Shown here: positions 45,978 through 54,198 of the stretch, one piece after another
How positions within the stretch are numbered: the stretch's first letter is position 1
Layout: every line of letters begins with the position of its first letter
Origin: CAIZGX01 sp964511555
GTDB taxonomy: Bacteria; Bacteroidota; Bacteroidia; Flavobacteriales_D; Sanyastnellaceae
Length of the DNA stretch: 64,000 nt
Assembly: GCA_964511555.1 (NCBI GenBank)
Contig: CAZEFR010000003.1
Location: forward strand, 1 to 64,000
Direction of reading: 5' to 3'
Program-made: the position numbers and the translations under genes
The notes under the pieces: generated by a model
Told to the model about the DNA's origin: nothing
What the model saw: only the letters and a program-made list of their open reading frames with translations
Database searches by the model: none

Positions 45978-46977
45978 CCTGTGTGCGCGTCCAATTCCAA
46001 GCGTGAGACAACGCGTCTTCAATGGTCATTTGACACTTCCAACCCAACTTTTCTTCAGCGTAATCTGGTACTGCCCATATTGCAGGAACATCGCCCGATC
46101 TTCTCCCTGTTATTTCCACGTTTAGTGTAACGTTATTTACTTTCTGAAAGCGCTCAACCACTTCTTTCACGCTATATCCTTTTCCAACACCCAAATTGAA
46201 AATTTCCAATTTCGTTTCTCTTGAAAGATTCAATGCCAAGACATGCGCTTTCGCAAGATCTACCACATGAATGTAATCGCGAATACAAGAACCGTCTGGG
46301 GTGTCGTAATCTTCACCGAAAACAAACAGTTTTGCACGCTTTCCAGATGCCACCTCGCAAACCAACGGTATCAGATTGGTTGGCGCATCGTTCGTAGACT
46401 CGCCAATCTTCGCAGACGGATGGGCCCCTACAGGATTAAAATATCGCAACACAACAGATTGAAACGGCACGCTCTTCGACGCTTCAAAAATTAAATCTTC
46501 GCAATCTTGTTTTGTTTGGCCGTAAACGGAAGCCGCCGGCAATCGTGGCGTTTTTTCGCTAACCGGATTTATTTCCGGCGTGCCATAAACCGTGCAAGAG
46601 CTAGAGAAAACAAAGCGTTCAACCGAAAACTCTGCCATCAATTGCAACAAAACCTTGGTCGAACCCACATTGTTGCGCATGTAGGCCTCAGGCATTTTCT
46701 GAGATTCTTCCACAGATTTAAATGCAGCGAAATGAATAACAGAATTTATTTCATACGTTGAAAAAACACGACGCATCTCTGCCTCGTTCGTGCAGTCCAC
46801 TTCTTCGAAAGCAATCTTAACTCCAGTTAAATCCTCCAAACTAGCCAAACGACCAATGGTTGAATTCGCTAAATTATCTACAATAACAGGGGTGAATCCC
46901 GCTGCAATCAATTCTACAACGGTGTGCGAGCCAATATAACCAAGGCCACCTGTGACTAAAACTGTCTTGTTTTCCAT
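45970..46977 (-). CDS. galE: UDP-glucose 4-epimerase
   Basis: A 335-residue short-chain dehydrogenase-type epimerase. It has the NAD motif VTGGLGYIGSH (residues 8-18), catalytic SSSCTVYG and YGQTK (YxxxK), RYFNPVGAHPSAKIGE, and DGSCIRDYIHVVDLA. It interconverts UDP-glucose and UDP-galactose for surface polysaccharides. The start at 46977 (MENKTVLV) puts the Rossmann motif at its normal place; an in-frame extension to 47085 crosses the promoter and was rejected. It overlaps the end of the PAP2-like gene by eight bases in a convergent arrangement. Confidence 0.95.
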   Translation of the reverse strand: MENKTVLVTGGLGYIGSHTVVELIAAGFTPVIVDNLANSTIGRLASLEDLTGVKIAFEEVDCTNEAEMRRVFSTYEINSVIHFAAFKSVEESQKMPEAYMRNNVGSTKVLLQLMAEFSVERFVFSSSCTVYGTPEINPVSEKTPRLPAASVYGQTKQDCEDLIFEASKSVPFQSVVLRYFNPVGAHPSAKIGESTNDAPTNLIPLVCEVASGKRAKLFVFGEDYDTPDGSCIRDYIHVVDLAKAHVLALNLSRETKLEIFNLGVGKGYSVKEVVERFQKVNNVTLNVEITGRRSGDVPAIWAVPDYAEEKLGWKCQMTIEDALSHAWNWTRTQVK

Positions 46978-46985
46978 AATGAATG

Positions 46986-46993
46986 CAAAGATA
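46986..46993 (-). promoter_or_regulatory. -7 box TATCTTTG of galE
   Basis: Exact TAnnTTTG match eight bases before the galE ATG, which predicts a leader of about 0-3 bases. This box also supports the choice of the 46977 start codon. Confidence 0.55.
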
Positions 46994-47060
46994 GAAATAT
47001 AAAGTTTCAGGTTTCGAAACCTTTCAATATCACCAGACGTAACAGAGATAAAAACTAAAA

Positions 47061-47414
47061 ATGAACCCGTCCATTCTCCACTCACAATCCTTTGACAAGA
47101 ACTATCTTCTACGATTGTTAAACGGAAATACTGAAATGATGGGTGTTGTGCTCAATGAAATTTACTACACCCTGCCAAAATGCCTTTCTGAAATTGATTC
47201 AAGTATAAAATTCAATGACTCACACGGGGTGGTAACATACGCCGCTCGTGCCAAAAGTGCACTTCTAATGATCCGAGAAGATCAGCTTGCTCTTGCCTTT
47301 TCCAACATTGAAGATTCAGCCAAAAAAGGGGAAATGACACTTGCAGAAAATACTTTTACCGGAGTGTTCAATAACACACTTTCGCGAATCTCAAGCATGA
47401 AAGAAGCCGTTTAG
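47061..47414 (+). CDS. Hpt-like four-helix protein lacking the phospho-accepting histidine
   Basis: A 117-residue helical protein laid out like histidine phosphotransfer (Hpt) domains: SFDKNYLLRLLNGNTEMMGV for the first helices, then TYAARAKSALLMIREDQLAL, then FSNIEDSAKKGEM. In true Hpt proteins this site reads AHxLKSS. Here residue 62 is Ala in AARAKS, so the phosphorylatable His is missing while Lys65 and Ser66 are kept. It may bind response regulators without transferring phosphate, as some pseudo-Hpt proteins do, or the resemblance may be accidental. It lies between galE (divergent) and the DUF4301 gene, which has its own promoter. Confidence 0.55.
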   Translation: MNPSILHSQSFDKNYLLRLLNGNTEMMGVVLNEIYYTLPKCLSEIDSSIKFNDSHGVVTYAARAKSALLMIREDQLALAFSNIEDSAKKGEMTLAENTFTGVFNNTLSRISSMKEAV

Positions 47415-47446
47415 TGCTTATTCCGAAAACTTCTTTTCTTTTTATT

Positions 47447-47454
47447 TAAGTTTG
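47447..47454 (+). promoter_or_regulatory. -7 box TAAGTTTG of the DUF4301 gene
   Basis: Exact TAnnTTTG match 19 bases before the ATG at 47474. Confidence 0.45.
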
Positions 47455-47473
47455 TTGGTTCATTCTTTTCAAA

Positions 47474-48880
47474 ATGAAAAATAAAATTGAACGAGCAATC
47501 AACCTATTACATGCGAACAAGCCTGCACAGCTCGTACGTCATTGTAGCATTGGCGATGGTATTGTTCAGTTAGATGGTTCTCTTTTGCTTGAAGCCATTC
47601 AAAAATTCGAAAAGAATTACGCAAACATCAGCATAGAAAAATTCGTGCCTGCTTCCGGAGCAGCAACTCGCATGTTCGCACCACTAAGCGGCGTAGACTT
47701 ATTGAATCCAAACGACGAGGCGGAGTACTTTTTTCTTCACTTACGCGACTTTCCTTTTTTCAATTCAGTTCTGCTCAACTTCGAAAAAGACGCGCTGAGT
47801 TACGATGAAACAACAGGTGTTGAGAGATATTCGCGTGTATTGAACTTTCTATTCAATAACGGATACGCGACCCTTCCGAAAGGCGCTGTTCCTTTTCACT
47901 CTTACGAAAAAGAAGAACGCACCGCCTTCGCGGAACACTGTGTTGAAAGCACTCATTACATGCAGAAAAACGGGAGTCACGAAATTCATTTCACCATTCC
48001 CGCTGAGCATAGCGCTTTAGTCGAAAATATCTTCCATTCCTTTTTTGAAAATCAGATCGATAGCATCAAAAACATTTCATTCAGTTCGCAGGACCCACAT
48101 ACCCACATTCCCGCTCTCGATAAGAATAACATGCCTGTGCTCAATGAAAACGGAGAAGTTTTCTTGCGTCCCGCTGGACACGGTGCGTTGCTGAAAAATT
48201 TGCAAGAATTAAAGGGGGAGTGTGTCTTCATTCAAAACATTGACAATATCACTGAGGCTTCGCACCACGCAGATGTTGCTGCTTATAGAAAGCTTATGGG
48301 TGGCGTACTTTTAAGTCTCGTTGAAGAGAGAAACAACTTGCTTCGAGAACTTGAAAACCAGGCAGAACAAGCAGAAGAGCGCGCAATTGCATTCCTTGAA
48401 AAATGGTTTAAGACTTTTACAATTGGTTCGTCATTGATTGAACAATTAAACAAGCCCCTTCGTGTTTGTGGAATGGTAGAAAACACCGGAGAACCCGGAG
48501 GTGGACCATTTTGGGTGAAAGATGATGCTGGCTTTGAATCGAAACAAATCATTGAAAAAGCGCAGATCAACAAAGAGGATGCTGAGCAATTGGGCGTATT
48601 CGAAAAGTCTACTCACTTCAATCCGGTTGATTTAGTTTGTCACTTTTTAGATCATAACGGAAATAAATACAATCTCGAAAATTACCGGAACCCTTCAGCA
48701 GCCCTTGTTAGCGAGAAACTCATGTTGGGAAAACGAACCAGTGTGATTGAACTACCTGGACTTTGGAACGGAAGTATGTGGGACTGGAATACGGTCTTTG
48801 TTGAAATTCCTTCGCGGGTTTTTCATCCCGTGAAAACCGTGAACGACCTTCTAAAAAGCGGACACAAGCCGAAGGCTTAA
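47474..48880 (+). CDS. DUF4301 family protein
   Basis: A 468-residue cytoplasmic protein that matches the Bacteroidota DUF4301 family. The N-terminal segment KFVPASGAATRMFAPLSG is its most typical motif; later segments include FLRPAGHGALLKNLQELKG, FIQNIDNITEASHHADVAAY and GMVENTGEPGGGPFWVKDDAG. The first motif and HGALLKNLQ resemble sugar-nucleotidyltransferase-like folds, but no function has been shown. Full length, with no signal peptide. It shares a four-base stop overlap (TTAA) with the convergent ABC ATPase gene. Confidence 0.88.
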   Translation: MKNKIERAINLLHANKPAQLVRHCSIGDGIVQLDGSLLLEAIQKFEKNYANISIEKFVPASGAATRMFAPLSGVDLLNPNDEAEYFFLHLRDFPFFNSVLLNFEKDALSYDETTGVERYSRVLNFLFNNGYATLPKGAVPFHSYEKEERTAFAEHCVESTHYMQKNGSHEIHFTIPAEHSALVENIFHSFFENQIDSIKNISFSSQDPHTHIPALDKNNMPVLNENGEVFLRPAGHGALLKNLQELKGECVFIQNIDNITEASHHADVAAYRKLMGGVLLSLVEERNNLLRELENQAEQAEERAIAFLEKWFKTFTIGSSLIEQLNKPLRVCGMVENTGEPGGGPFWVKDDAGFESKQIIEKAQINKEDAEQLGVFEKSTHFNPVDLVCHFLDHNGNKYNLENYRNPSAALVSEKLMLGKRTSVIELPGLWNGSMWDWNTVFVEIPSRVFHPVKTVNDLLKSGHKPKA

Positions 48881-49476
48881 CTTAACGTCCAAATATCTGA
48901 ACATCCCGTCAATTCAGACTCTGAAGCATTCGAAGCAACAATAACTGTTTTGTTTTTCTTGGTTGAAACAACAAACTCCGAGAACCACATTTCAGCTTCT
49001 TTATCGAGGTGAGCGCACGGCTCGTCTAGAAATACACAAGAGACCTCTGACAGCAGAGCAGTTCCCAGTTTCACACGTTGCTTCATTCCACTTGAAAAAT
49101 ACTTCAGTGCTTTCGTTGCATGTTTTTCAAGTTGAAGAATTTCCGGTATTTCGTTAACTGAATAAGTGGCTTCAAACGGCTTCAGTCCGTGAGTGAACTG
49201 AAGATGTTCCAACAACGTGAAGTCTTCGTAAAGCCCCATTGCCGGTGAACACAGCGAAATGTTTTTCCAAATTTCATCGGAAGGAATTCCTTCGTAAGTC
49301 ACCATTCCTTCTGAAGCAGATAAATAGCCTGAAATAATTTGAACCAAAGTCGATTTTCCAGACCCGTTCTGTCCTACAATACCAATGTGATCTCCAGAAT
49401 GAAAGGTTCGATTCAGATGACGAAAAATATATTTCCCGCCGAACTTCTTACCAATATTTTGAAGTTCTATTTGCAA
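48877..49476 (-). CDS. ABC transporter ATP-binding protein
   Basis: A 199-residue single ABC ATPase. Walker A is GQNGSGKS at residues 35-42, the signature is YFSSGMKQRVKLG, Walker B is VSCVFLDEPCAHLD, and it lacks a clear switch histidine near the end (VIVASNASE). It is shorter than usual (~220-250). The membrane partner is not in the window. It follows lpxA by one base and ends the lpxC/fabZ-lpxA operon, so a link to envelope lipid export is possible but is only inference. The form is similar to CcmA-type heme exporter ATPases. Confidence 0.85.
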   Translation of the reverse strand: MQIELQNIGKKFGGKYIFRHLNRTFHSGDHIGIVGQNGSGKSTLVQIISGYLSASEGMVTYEGIPSDEIWKNISLCSPAMGLYEDFTLLEHLQFTHGLKPFEATYSVNEIPEILQLEKHATKALKYFSSGMKQRVKLGTALLSEVSCVFLDEPCAHLDKEAEMWFSEFVVSTKKNKTVIVASNASESELTGCSDIWTLS

Positions 49477-49477
49477 A

Positions 49478-50257
49478 TTATGTAGTCTGTGCTCCTCGAA
49501 CTACGCCCTTGTCTGAGCGTTCAATAAAGCTCAATACAATATTTCTTTCCTCTGACTCAGGAAATGTTTCGAGTATCTGCTTAACTCCGGCGCCAACGCT
49601 GTTGTTGTGGACAAATAACGCTCGATAAATATCTTCCAAACGAGAAACCTGCTCGTCAGAATAACCTCTTCTTCTTAATCCAATGCTGTTAACACCAATG
49701 AAACTGAGGGGCTCACGCGCTACTTTAATGAACGGGGGTACATTTTTTCTAACCAAGGAACCGCCTGCAATGAAAGCGTGATCTCCGATTTCAATAAACT
49801 GCTGAACAGCTACAACACCTTCAACAACCACCCAATTTCCGATGGTCACGTGACCCGCAATATTCGCTGAATTCGCAATAACGCAATTGTCTCCAACAAA
49901 AGCATCGTGCGCTAAGTGCACATAAGCCATAAGAAGACAGTTACTTCCCACTTTCGTAGTCATGCGGTCTTTCGTTCCGCGATTCAGCGTGCAGCATTCT
50001 CTGATGGTTGTATTGTCTCCAATTTCAACGGTGGTCTTTTCGCCAGCAAACTTCAAATCTTGAGGAATAGCTGAAATCACTGCTCCTGGAAAAATGCGAC
50101 AATTCTTTCCAATGCGTGCACCATCCATGATGGTAACATTGGGTCCGATCCATGTACCTTCTCCAATAACAACATCGCCGTAAATCGTTGTGAATGGACC
50201 TATTTCTACGCCCTCACCGATTTTCGCATCCGGATGAATTTGTGCTAAATTGCTCAT
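49478..50257 (-). CDS. lpxA: UDP-N-acetylglucosamine acyltransferase LpxA
   Basis: A 259-residue left-handed beta-helix acyltransferase made of hexapeptide repeats (for example IGEGTWIGPNVTIMDGARIG). The catalytic His lies in YVHLAHDAFVGDNCVIANS, followed by the C-terminal helical domain (GLRRRGYSDEQVSRLEDIYR). It transfers the hydroxyacyl chain to UDP-GlcNAc, the first step of lipid A synthesis. It overlaps the lpxC/fabZ stop by four bases, so the three lipid A functions are coupled. Confidence 0.96.
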   Translation of the reverse strand: MSNLAQIHPDAKIGEGVEIGPFTTIYGDVVIGEGTWIGPNVTIMDGARIGKNCRIFPGAVISAIPQDLKFAGEKTTVEIGDNTTIRECCTLNRGTKDRMTTKVGSNCLLMAYVHLAHDAFVGDNCVIANSANIAGHVTIGNWVVVEGVVAVQQFIEIGDHAFIAGGSLVRKNVPPFIKVAREPLSFIGVNSIGLRRRGYSDEQVSRLEDIYRALFVHNNSVGAGVKQILETFPESEERNIVLSFIERSDKGVVRGAQTT

Positions 50258-51675
50258 GCCTTTTCTGTTGTTTGTGCTGGTGCTTTATCTTTCACAACTT
50301 GTGCTAACATCGTTGCTTCGCCCACTTCTTTCCCATTTACGTAGGCTACACCTTTCATGTTAACTAAGCCCCTGCGAATTGGAGACTCTAATTTCAAGTG
50401 AAAAATAACTGTGTCGCCCGGCACAACTTTCTGTTTGAATTTCACACCATCTATCTTCATGAAGTAGGTGCTATACAATTCGGGGTCTTCAACTTGGCTT
50501 AGGGCGAAAATTCCACCTACCTGAGCCATTGCCTCAATTTGCAATACTCCTGGCATAACGGGATTATCTGGAAAATGACCTTGGAAGAATGGCTCGTTCA
50601 TGGTAACGTTCTTCAAGCCTACGATACTCTCGTTGTCCATAGCAATTATGCGATCTACCAACAAGAACGGATAACGATGCGGAAGCATTTTGCTAATCTG
50701 ATTGATGTCAAAAACAGTCTTCGTTACATCAAACGTAGCCACAGACTGACGTTTCTTATCCCACGCTTTTAAAACCTTTGCAAATGCAACATTGCCATGG
50801 TGGCCGGGGCGTGCAGCCAAAATATGTCCGCGGATGAATTTTCCAGTCAAAGCCAAATCACCAACAATGTCTAGCAATTTATGTCGTGCAGGCTCATTTT
50901 CATATTGAAGCTTAATGGTATTCAACACCCCAATTCCTTCGACCTTCACATCAATTTCTTCACGACCCAACTCCTTCAAAATATCTTTGATTTGTTGGTC
51001 TGAATACTCCTTATCCACCATTACAATGGCGTTGTCGAGGCTTCCCCCTTTGATTAAACCGTTCTTGGCAAGAAGTTCTAGTTCTCTCAAAAACACAAAC
51101 GTTCTGCACTTCGCAATTTCAGTGGAGAACTCATTTAACTGATACATGTGTGCATGTTGAGTGCCCAAGATTGGCGAGTTGTAATCAACCATAACGGTTA
51201 CTCTGTACTCTCCGCCGTTCGTAGGAACCGCCAATATTTCAACCCCTTTCTCTTGATCTTCAAACGTAATGTTCTCATCTAAAACAATATACTTTCGATC
51301 AGCATTCTGATTTTCGTAACCCCCTGCTTCAATAGCCTCTACAAAAGGCCAAGAACTGCCGTCCATTATCGGAATTTCTGGCCCTGTTAATTGTAAAAGC
51401 GCATTGTCTACACGGCTTGCATAAAGCGCAGCTAATACGTGTTCTGTTGTGTGCACTCGCGCTCCGTTTTGCTCCAGTGTAGTACCTCTTTGTGTGCCAA
51501 CAACTCTATCGCAATCTGCATCTATTGTTGGCGAACCTTCTAAATCTACTCGTTGGAACTTATATCCATGATTTTCGGGTGCCGGACAAATAGTAAGTGT
51601 CACCGGTTCGCCCGTATGTAAGCCCACTCCATTAAATACAATCGGAGCTTTTACTGTTCTCTGTTTTGAAGACAT
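50254..51675 (-). CDS. lpxC-fabZ: bifunctional LpxC deacetylase / FabZ dehydratase
   Basis: The 473-residue fusion begins with LpxC (residues 1 to about 310): zinc-site motif TTEHVLAALYASRVDN and RARPG-like AARPGHHGN; the second half is FabZ (about residue 325 on): ISKMLPHRYPFLLVDRIIAMD and the catalytic His/Glu region QGHFPDNPVMPGVLQIEAMAQ. LpxC commits UDP-(hydroxyacyl)-GlcNAc to lipid A; FabZ makes the enoyl-ACP in fatty acid synthesis. Fusing the two, usual in Bacteroidota, balances lipid A and phospholipid production. The start at 51675 is four bases from a -7 box. Confidence 0.97.
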   Translation of the reverse strand: MSSKQRTVKAPIVFNGVGLHTGEPVTLTICPAPENHGYKFQRVDLEGSPTIDADCDRVVGTQRGTTLEQNGARVHTTEHVLAALYASRVDNALLQLTGPEIPIMDGSSWPFVEAIEAGGYENQNADRKYIVLDENITFEDQEKGVEILAVPTNGGEYRVTVMVDYNSPILGTQHAHMYQLNEFSTEIAKCRTFVFLRELELLAKNGLIKGGSLDNAIVMVDKEYSDQQIKDILKELGREEIDVKVEGIGVLNTIKLQYENEPARHKLLDIVGDLALTGKFIRGHILAARPGHHGNVAFAKVLKAWDKKRQSVATFDVTKTVFDINQISKMLPHRYPFLLVDRIIAMDNESIVGLKNVTMNEPFFQGHFPDNPVMPGVLQIEAMAQVGGIFALSQVEDPELYSTYFMKIDGVKFKQKVVPGDTVIFHLKLESPIRRGLVNMKGVAYVNGKEVGEATMLAQVVKDKAPAQTTEKA

Positions 51676-51679
51676 GCTA

Positions 51680-51687
51680 CAAAATTA
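51680..51687 (-). promoter_or_regulatory. -7 box TAATTTTG of the lpxC/fabZ operon
   Basis: Exact TAnnTTTG match four bases before the ATG at 51675, predicting a leaderless message for the operon. The -33 element is not obvious. Confidence 0.5.
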
Positions 51688-51735
51688 ATGTGAATCGCCT
51701 TGTAATTCACGTGGTTTTCAAATAGATTCTTGTGG

Positions 51736-52299
51736 TTATTTACGAATAGACTGAACTACAGCGTCTGCCATTTCTCTCACTTCTGTTTCAGAAATTTTCT
51801 TTTTGTCTACCGCCTTCAATCGAACAACAGCGAACACACTTGAAAGAACGTGTTCAAATTGAAATGCCACATTCATTTTCTTGAATTTTCCTGATTTCTG
51901 ACCCTCTTTCAGCAGTGCGGTAAGTGCAGAGAATGCGTCTTCCATCTCTTTGTTTTTGCTGTACAACGGAGAGTTTCTGTATTGAACAACAGCCAAATAA
52001 CGAAGAGGAGAAGTTGAAAAATACCCATACAACGCCAACCACGCTTGCGTTAAGCGCTGCGCCTCTTTTCCCTTCACCGAAAGAGACTCGTGAAGCGCTC
52101 TTGCCGCTTCTGTGCACGTTTCTACATACAGGCTTTCGAACAAGTCTTCCTTGCTCGGAAAGTGATGATAAATAGTGCCCACCGCAACGCCAGATAGCTT
52201 TGCTAATTCAGACATTGGAGAAGCGTGAAAGCCTCCGTTTGAAATTAATTTCAAGGCGGTATTCACCACCTTATCTCTTCTTGAAATCTCTTTTGCCAT
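51736..52299 (-). CDS. TetR/AcrR-family transcriptional regulator
   Basis: A 187-residue one-domain regulator. The N-terminal helix-turn-helix (SELAKLSGVAVGTIYHHFPS, residues 28-47) has the family GTIYHHFPSKEDLF signature, and the C-terminal ligand domain resembles the TetR_C-type of AcrR repressors. A palindromic operator lies directly upstream of its own start and overlaps the transcription start, which points to self-repression. The nearest gene on either side is lpxC (same strand, 61 bases downstream) and yqeY (divergent). The ligand is unknown. Confidence 0.88.
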   Translation of the reverse strand: MAKEISRRDKVVNTALKLISNGGFHASPMSELAKLSGVAVGTIYHHFPSKEDLFESLYVETCTEAARALHESLSVKGKEAQRLTQAWLALYGYFSTSPLRYLAVVQYRNSPLYSKNKEMEDAFSALTALLKEGQKSGKFKKMNVAFQFEHVLSSVFAVVRLKAVDKKKISETEVREMADAVVQSIRK

Positions 52300-52300
52300 A

Positions 52301-52326
52301 ACCGAATGTTCGTTCGGTCAAAGATA
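52301..52326 (-). promoter_or_regulatory. TetR operator and -7 box upstream of tetR-like gene
   Basis: ACCGAA (52301-52306) and TTCGGT (52313-52318) are an exact inverted repeat spaced by TGTTCG, itself part of a nested CGAA/TTCG repeat. It abuts the -7 box TATCTTTG (52326-52319, minus strand). A repressor bound there would block the start of transcription of its own gene. Confidence 0.65.
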
Positions 52327-52419
52327 TTTCCTTTTCTAAATAAAGCCGTTGAAACTTTTCACCAATAGCCTTTTAATAAAGAAGAAATTACTAAACTTGC
52401 AGAACTAAAATTTGAACTT

Positions 52420-52869
52420 ATGTCAATACAAGAAAGAATCAACGAAGACCTTAAGGCCGCTATGAAAGCGGGTGAAAAAGATAAGCTTATGGCGCTAAGA
52501 GACATTAAGAGTAAGCTTCTTCTTGAAATGACGAAAGACGGGGGCGACGGGGCGGTAGACGACACGAAGTCTGTTGCCATTTTGAACAAACTATACAAAC
52601 AACGTCAAGAGTCCATTGAAATATACAAGGCTCAAAATCGTCCAGATCTTTTAGAAGAAGAGCAACTGCAAGCCAATGTTATTGCTGCGTACTTACCGGC
52701 TCAGTTAACTCCGGAAGAACTTGAAGCTGAAATCAAAAAATTCATAGCGCAAGTTGGAGCTAGCTCTCCGAGCGATCTTGGGAAAGTAATGGGTGTAGCT
52801 TCGAAGGCCTTAACAGGTAAGGCAGATGGAAAGGCAATTTCTGAGACTGTGAAGAGACTTCTTAGCTAA
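52420..52869 (+). CDS. GatB/YqeY domain-containing protein
   Basis: A 149-residue YqeY-family protein: MSIQERINEDLKAAMKAGEK opening, KLMALRDIKSKLLLEM, and LPAQLTPEELEAEIKKF with the GKVMGVASKALTGKADGKAI end. These helices match the tail domain of GatB (tRNA amidotransferase). A role in charged-tRNA handling is suspected but not proven. The gene is followed after two bases by the RimK-type protease-like gene. Divergent from the tetR-like gene. Confidence 0.9.
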   Translation: MSIQERINEDLKAAMKAGEKDKLMALRDIKSKLLLEMTKDGGDGAVDDTKSVAILNKLYKQRQESIEIYKAQNRPDLLEEEQLQANVIAAYLPAQLTPEELEAEIKKFIAQVGASSPSDLGKVMGVASKALTGKADGKAISETVKRLLS

Positions 52870-52871
52870 CC

Positions 52872-53270
52872 ATGGACATTATTGGTCGCAAAACCATTAT
52901 TCAGCTTCCGCAATTGGGGGGTGTTCATGTTCGCGCCAAAATAGATACGGGTGCATTTCGAACTGCTGTCCATTGCGAATCGTGGTCGTTGAAGGAAGTA
53001 AATGGAAAAGAAATTTTAGAAGTAATCATTCAATGGGAAACAGGTGACCCTGTTGTACTTCACTTCAACAAATTTCAGAAACGCACAATAAAGAACTCAT
53101 TCGGACAAACGGAAGAGCGTTACTGTGTGCGGACATTGATTTTGATTCACAAGAAAAAGATTCAATCAGAAATTTCGTTTACGAACAGGTCGGGAATGAG
53201 ATATCCGGTTTTGTTGGGAAGGAAAACAATTGGAAAGAAATTCTTGGTAGACGTTTCATTGAAGAGTTAA
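52872..53270 (+). CDS. RimK/LysX-linked retropepsin-like protein (ATP-dependent zinc protease family)
   Basis: A 132-residue protein of the family annotated as putative ATP-dependent zinc protease (COG4067): GRKTIIQLPQLGGVHVRAK, then IDTGAFRTAVHC with the aspartic-protease-like DTGA motif (Asp at about residue 26), and RYPVLLGRKTIGKKFLVD at the end. In many bacteria it sits beside RimK-like ligases, but none is present here. It follows yqeY by two bases and is followed by a hairpin terminator. Substrate unknown. Confidence 0.8.
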   Translation: MDIIGRKTIIQLPQLGGVHVRAKIDTGAFRTAVHCESWSLKEVNGKEILEVIIQWETGDPVVLHFNKFQKRTIKNSFGQTEERYCVRTLILIHKKKIQSEISFTNRSGMRYPVLLGRKTIGKKFLVDVSLKS

Positions 53271-53272
53271 AA

Positions 53273-53308
53273 AAAAAGAGGCCGCCTCTCCCAAAACGAC
53301 CCCTTTTT
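53273..53308 (+). terminator. candidate terminator of the yqeY unit
   Basis: AAAAAGAGG (53273-53281) pairs with CCCCTTTTT (53300-53308) with one mismatch, and the T run closes it. It starts three bases after the stop at 53270. A smaller hairpin AGAGG/CCTCT nests at its 5' side. Confidence 0.6.
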
Positions 53309-53512
53309 AGAATCACTCTTTTTCGTTTAAAACGAGAGAAGAATGAATAACTAAACCTTACCTATTATGAAAAAACCTACTCTTTATTTTCAGGGAGAGT
53401 TTGAATTTTGAATGTTCTCTACAGCATTCTTAGTCTTGTACCCTCTTTGTTATGTTAAGGTTACGTTTTTTTACATTTAAATTAAAAATGCCCGATTTCA
53501 TTGGGATTGAAC

Positions 53513-54175
53513 ATGACCGAAAGAGTAAACGCATATGTGCTCTCTAGCCGAAAGTTTAAAGACTCTCTTCGGCTTGCTCATGTATTCACACTGGAATTCG
53601 GGGTGCAAACCTTTTTATTTCGAACCGGAAAAAAGGGTGAAAACATCTCGTTTTTTCAGCCTCTTAATGCAATTCAATTCGCAGGAAAAAAAACCGAAGG
53701 GAAACTGGAAATAGCCAAGGACATGAGCCTGAGCGAGGTATACACCGCCATTCCTTTTGATGTTGAAAAATCTACCGTTGCCCTTTTTATTTCTGAATTC
53801 CTTTACCGTTGTTTGCCCGAACACTATGCCAATGAAGAGGTGTTTGAATTAATCAAAAAAACAGCCCAACGTTTAGATGCTGCTGATAAAACAGGCACTC
53901 TCCCCCTTCACTTTCTAGCACAATTCGCCATGGAAATGGGCTTTCTAAGCGAAGAGTATGAGATTTCATTCGACAATATAAAAAGCGAGGAAGCTATTCT
54001 TCATCAGGCACTCGGACTGTTTATTTCAACCCCTATTGAAAACGAGGTGAAAAGCAGTCTTTCGAGGGAACAACGAAAATTATTGTTGGAAGAACTTATC
54101 GCATTTTGTTCGTTGCATTTAGACACTCAAATTCGATTGAATTCATTGGAAATCTTTCACGAAATATTCGAATAA
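53513..54175 (+). CDS. recO: DNA repair protein RecO
   Basis: A 220-residue RecO: an N-terminal OB-fold (RVNAYVLSSRKFKDSLRLAH, then LEFGVQTFLFRTGKKG) and a helical C-terminal domain. The zinc-finger cysteines of some RecO proteins are absent, as in several Bacteroidota. It helps RecR load RecA on gapped DNA. The start at 53513 (MTERV) is preferred to the upstream TTG at 53501. The gap from 53309 to 53512 holds a palindrome TCGTTTAAAACGA at 53323-53335 and no gene above 15 codons. The next gene starts 24 bases later. Confidence 0.85.
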   Translation: MTERVNAYVLSSRKFKDSLRLAHVFTLEFGVQTFLFRTGKKGENISFFQPLNAIQFAGKKTEGKLEIAKDMSLSEVYTAIPFDVEKSTVALFISEFLYRCLPEHYANEEVFELIKKTAQRLDAADKTGTLPLHFLAQFAMEMGFLSEEYEISFDNIKSEEAILHQALGLFISTPIENEVKSSLSREQRKLLLEELIAFCSLHLDTQIRLNSLEIFHEIFE

Positions 54176-54183
54176 ACTTCTGT

Positions 54184-54191
54184 TATCTTCG
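54184..54191 (+). promoter_or_regulatory. -7-like box TATCTTCG before the delta' gene
   Basis: TATCTTCG differs by one base from TAnnTTTG and is seven bases before the ATG at 54199. A three-base-shifted micro-frame ATGAAATGA (54194-54202) overlaps that start. Confidence 0.35.
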
Positions 54192-54198
54192 CAATGAA

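Noticed and set aside
53367..53411. Fourteen-codon frame (MKKPTLYFQGEFEF) between a terminator and recO
   Set aside because: Too short to support without conservation; the resemblance of its middle to a viral protease site is coincidence. It could be a leader peptide, but nothing shows this.
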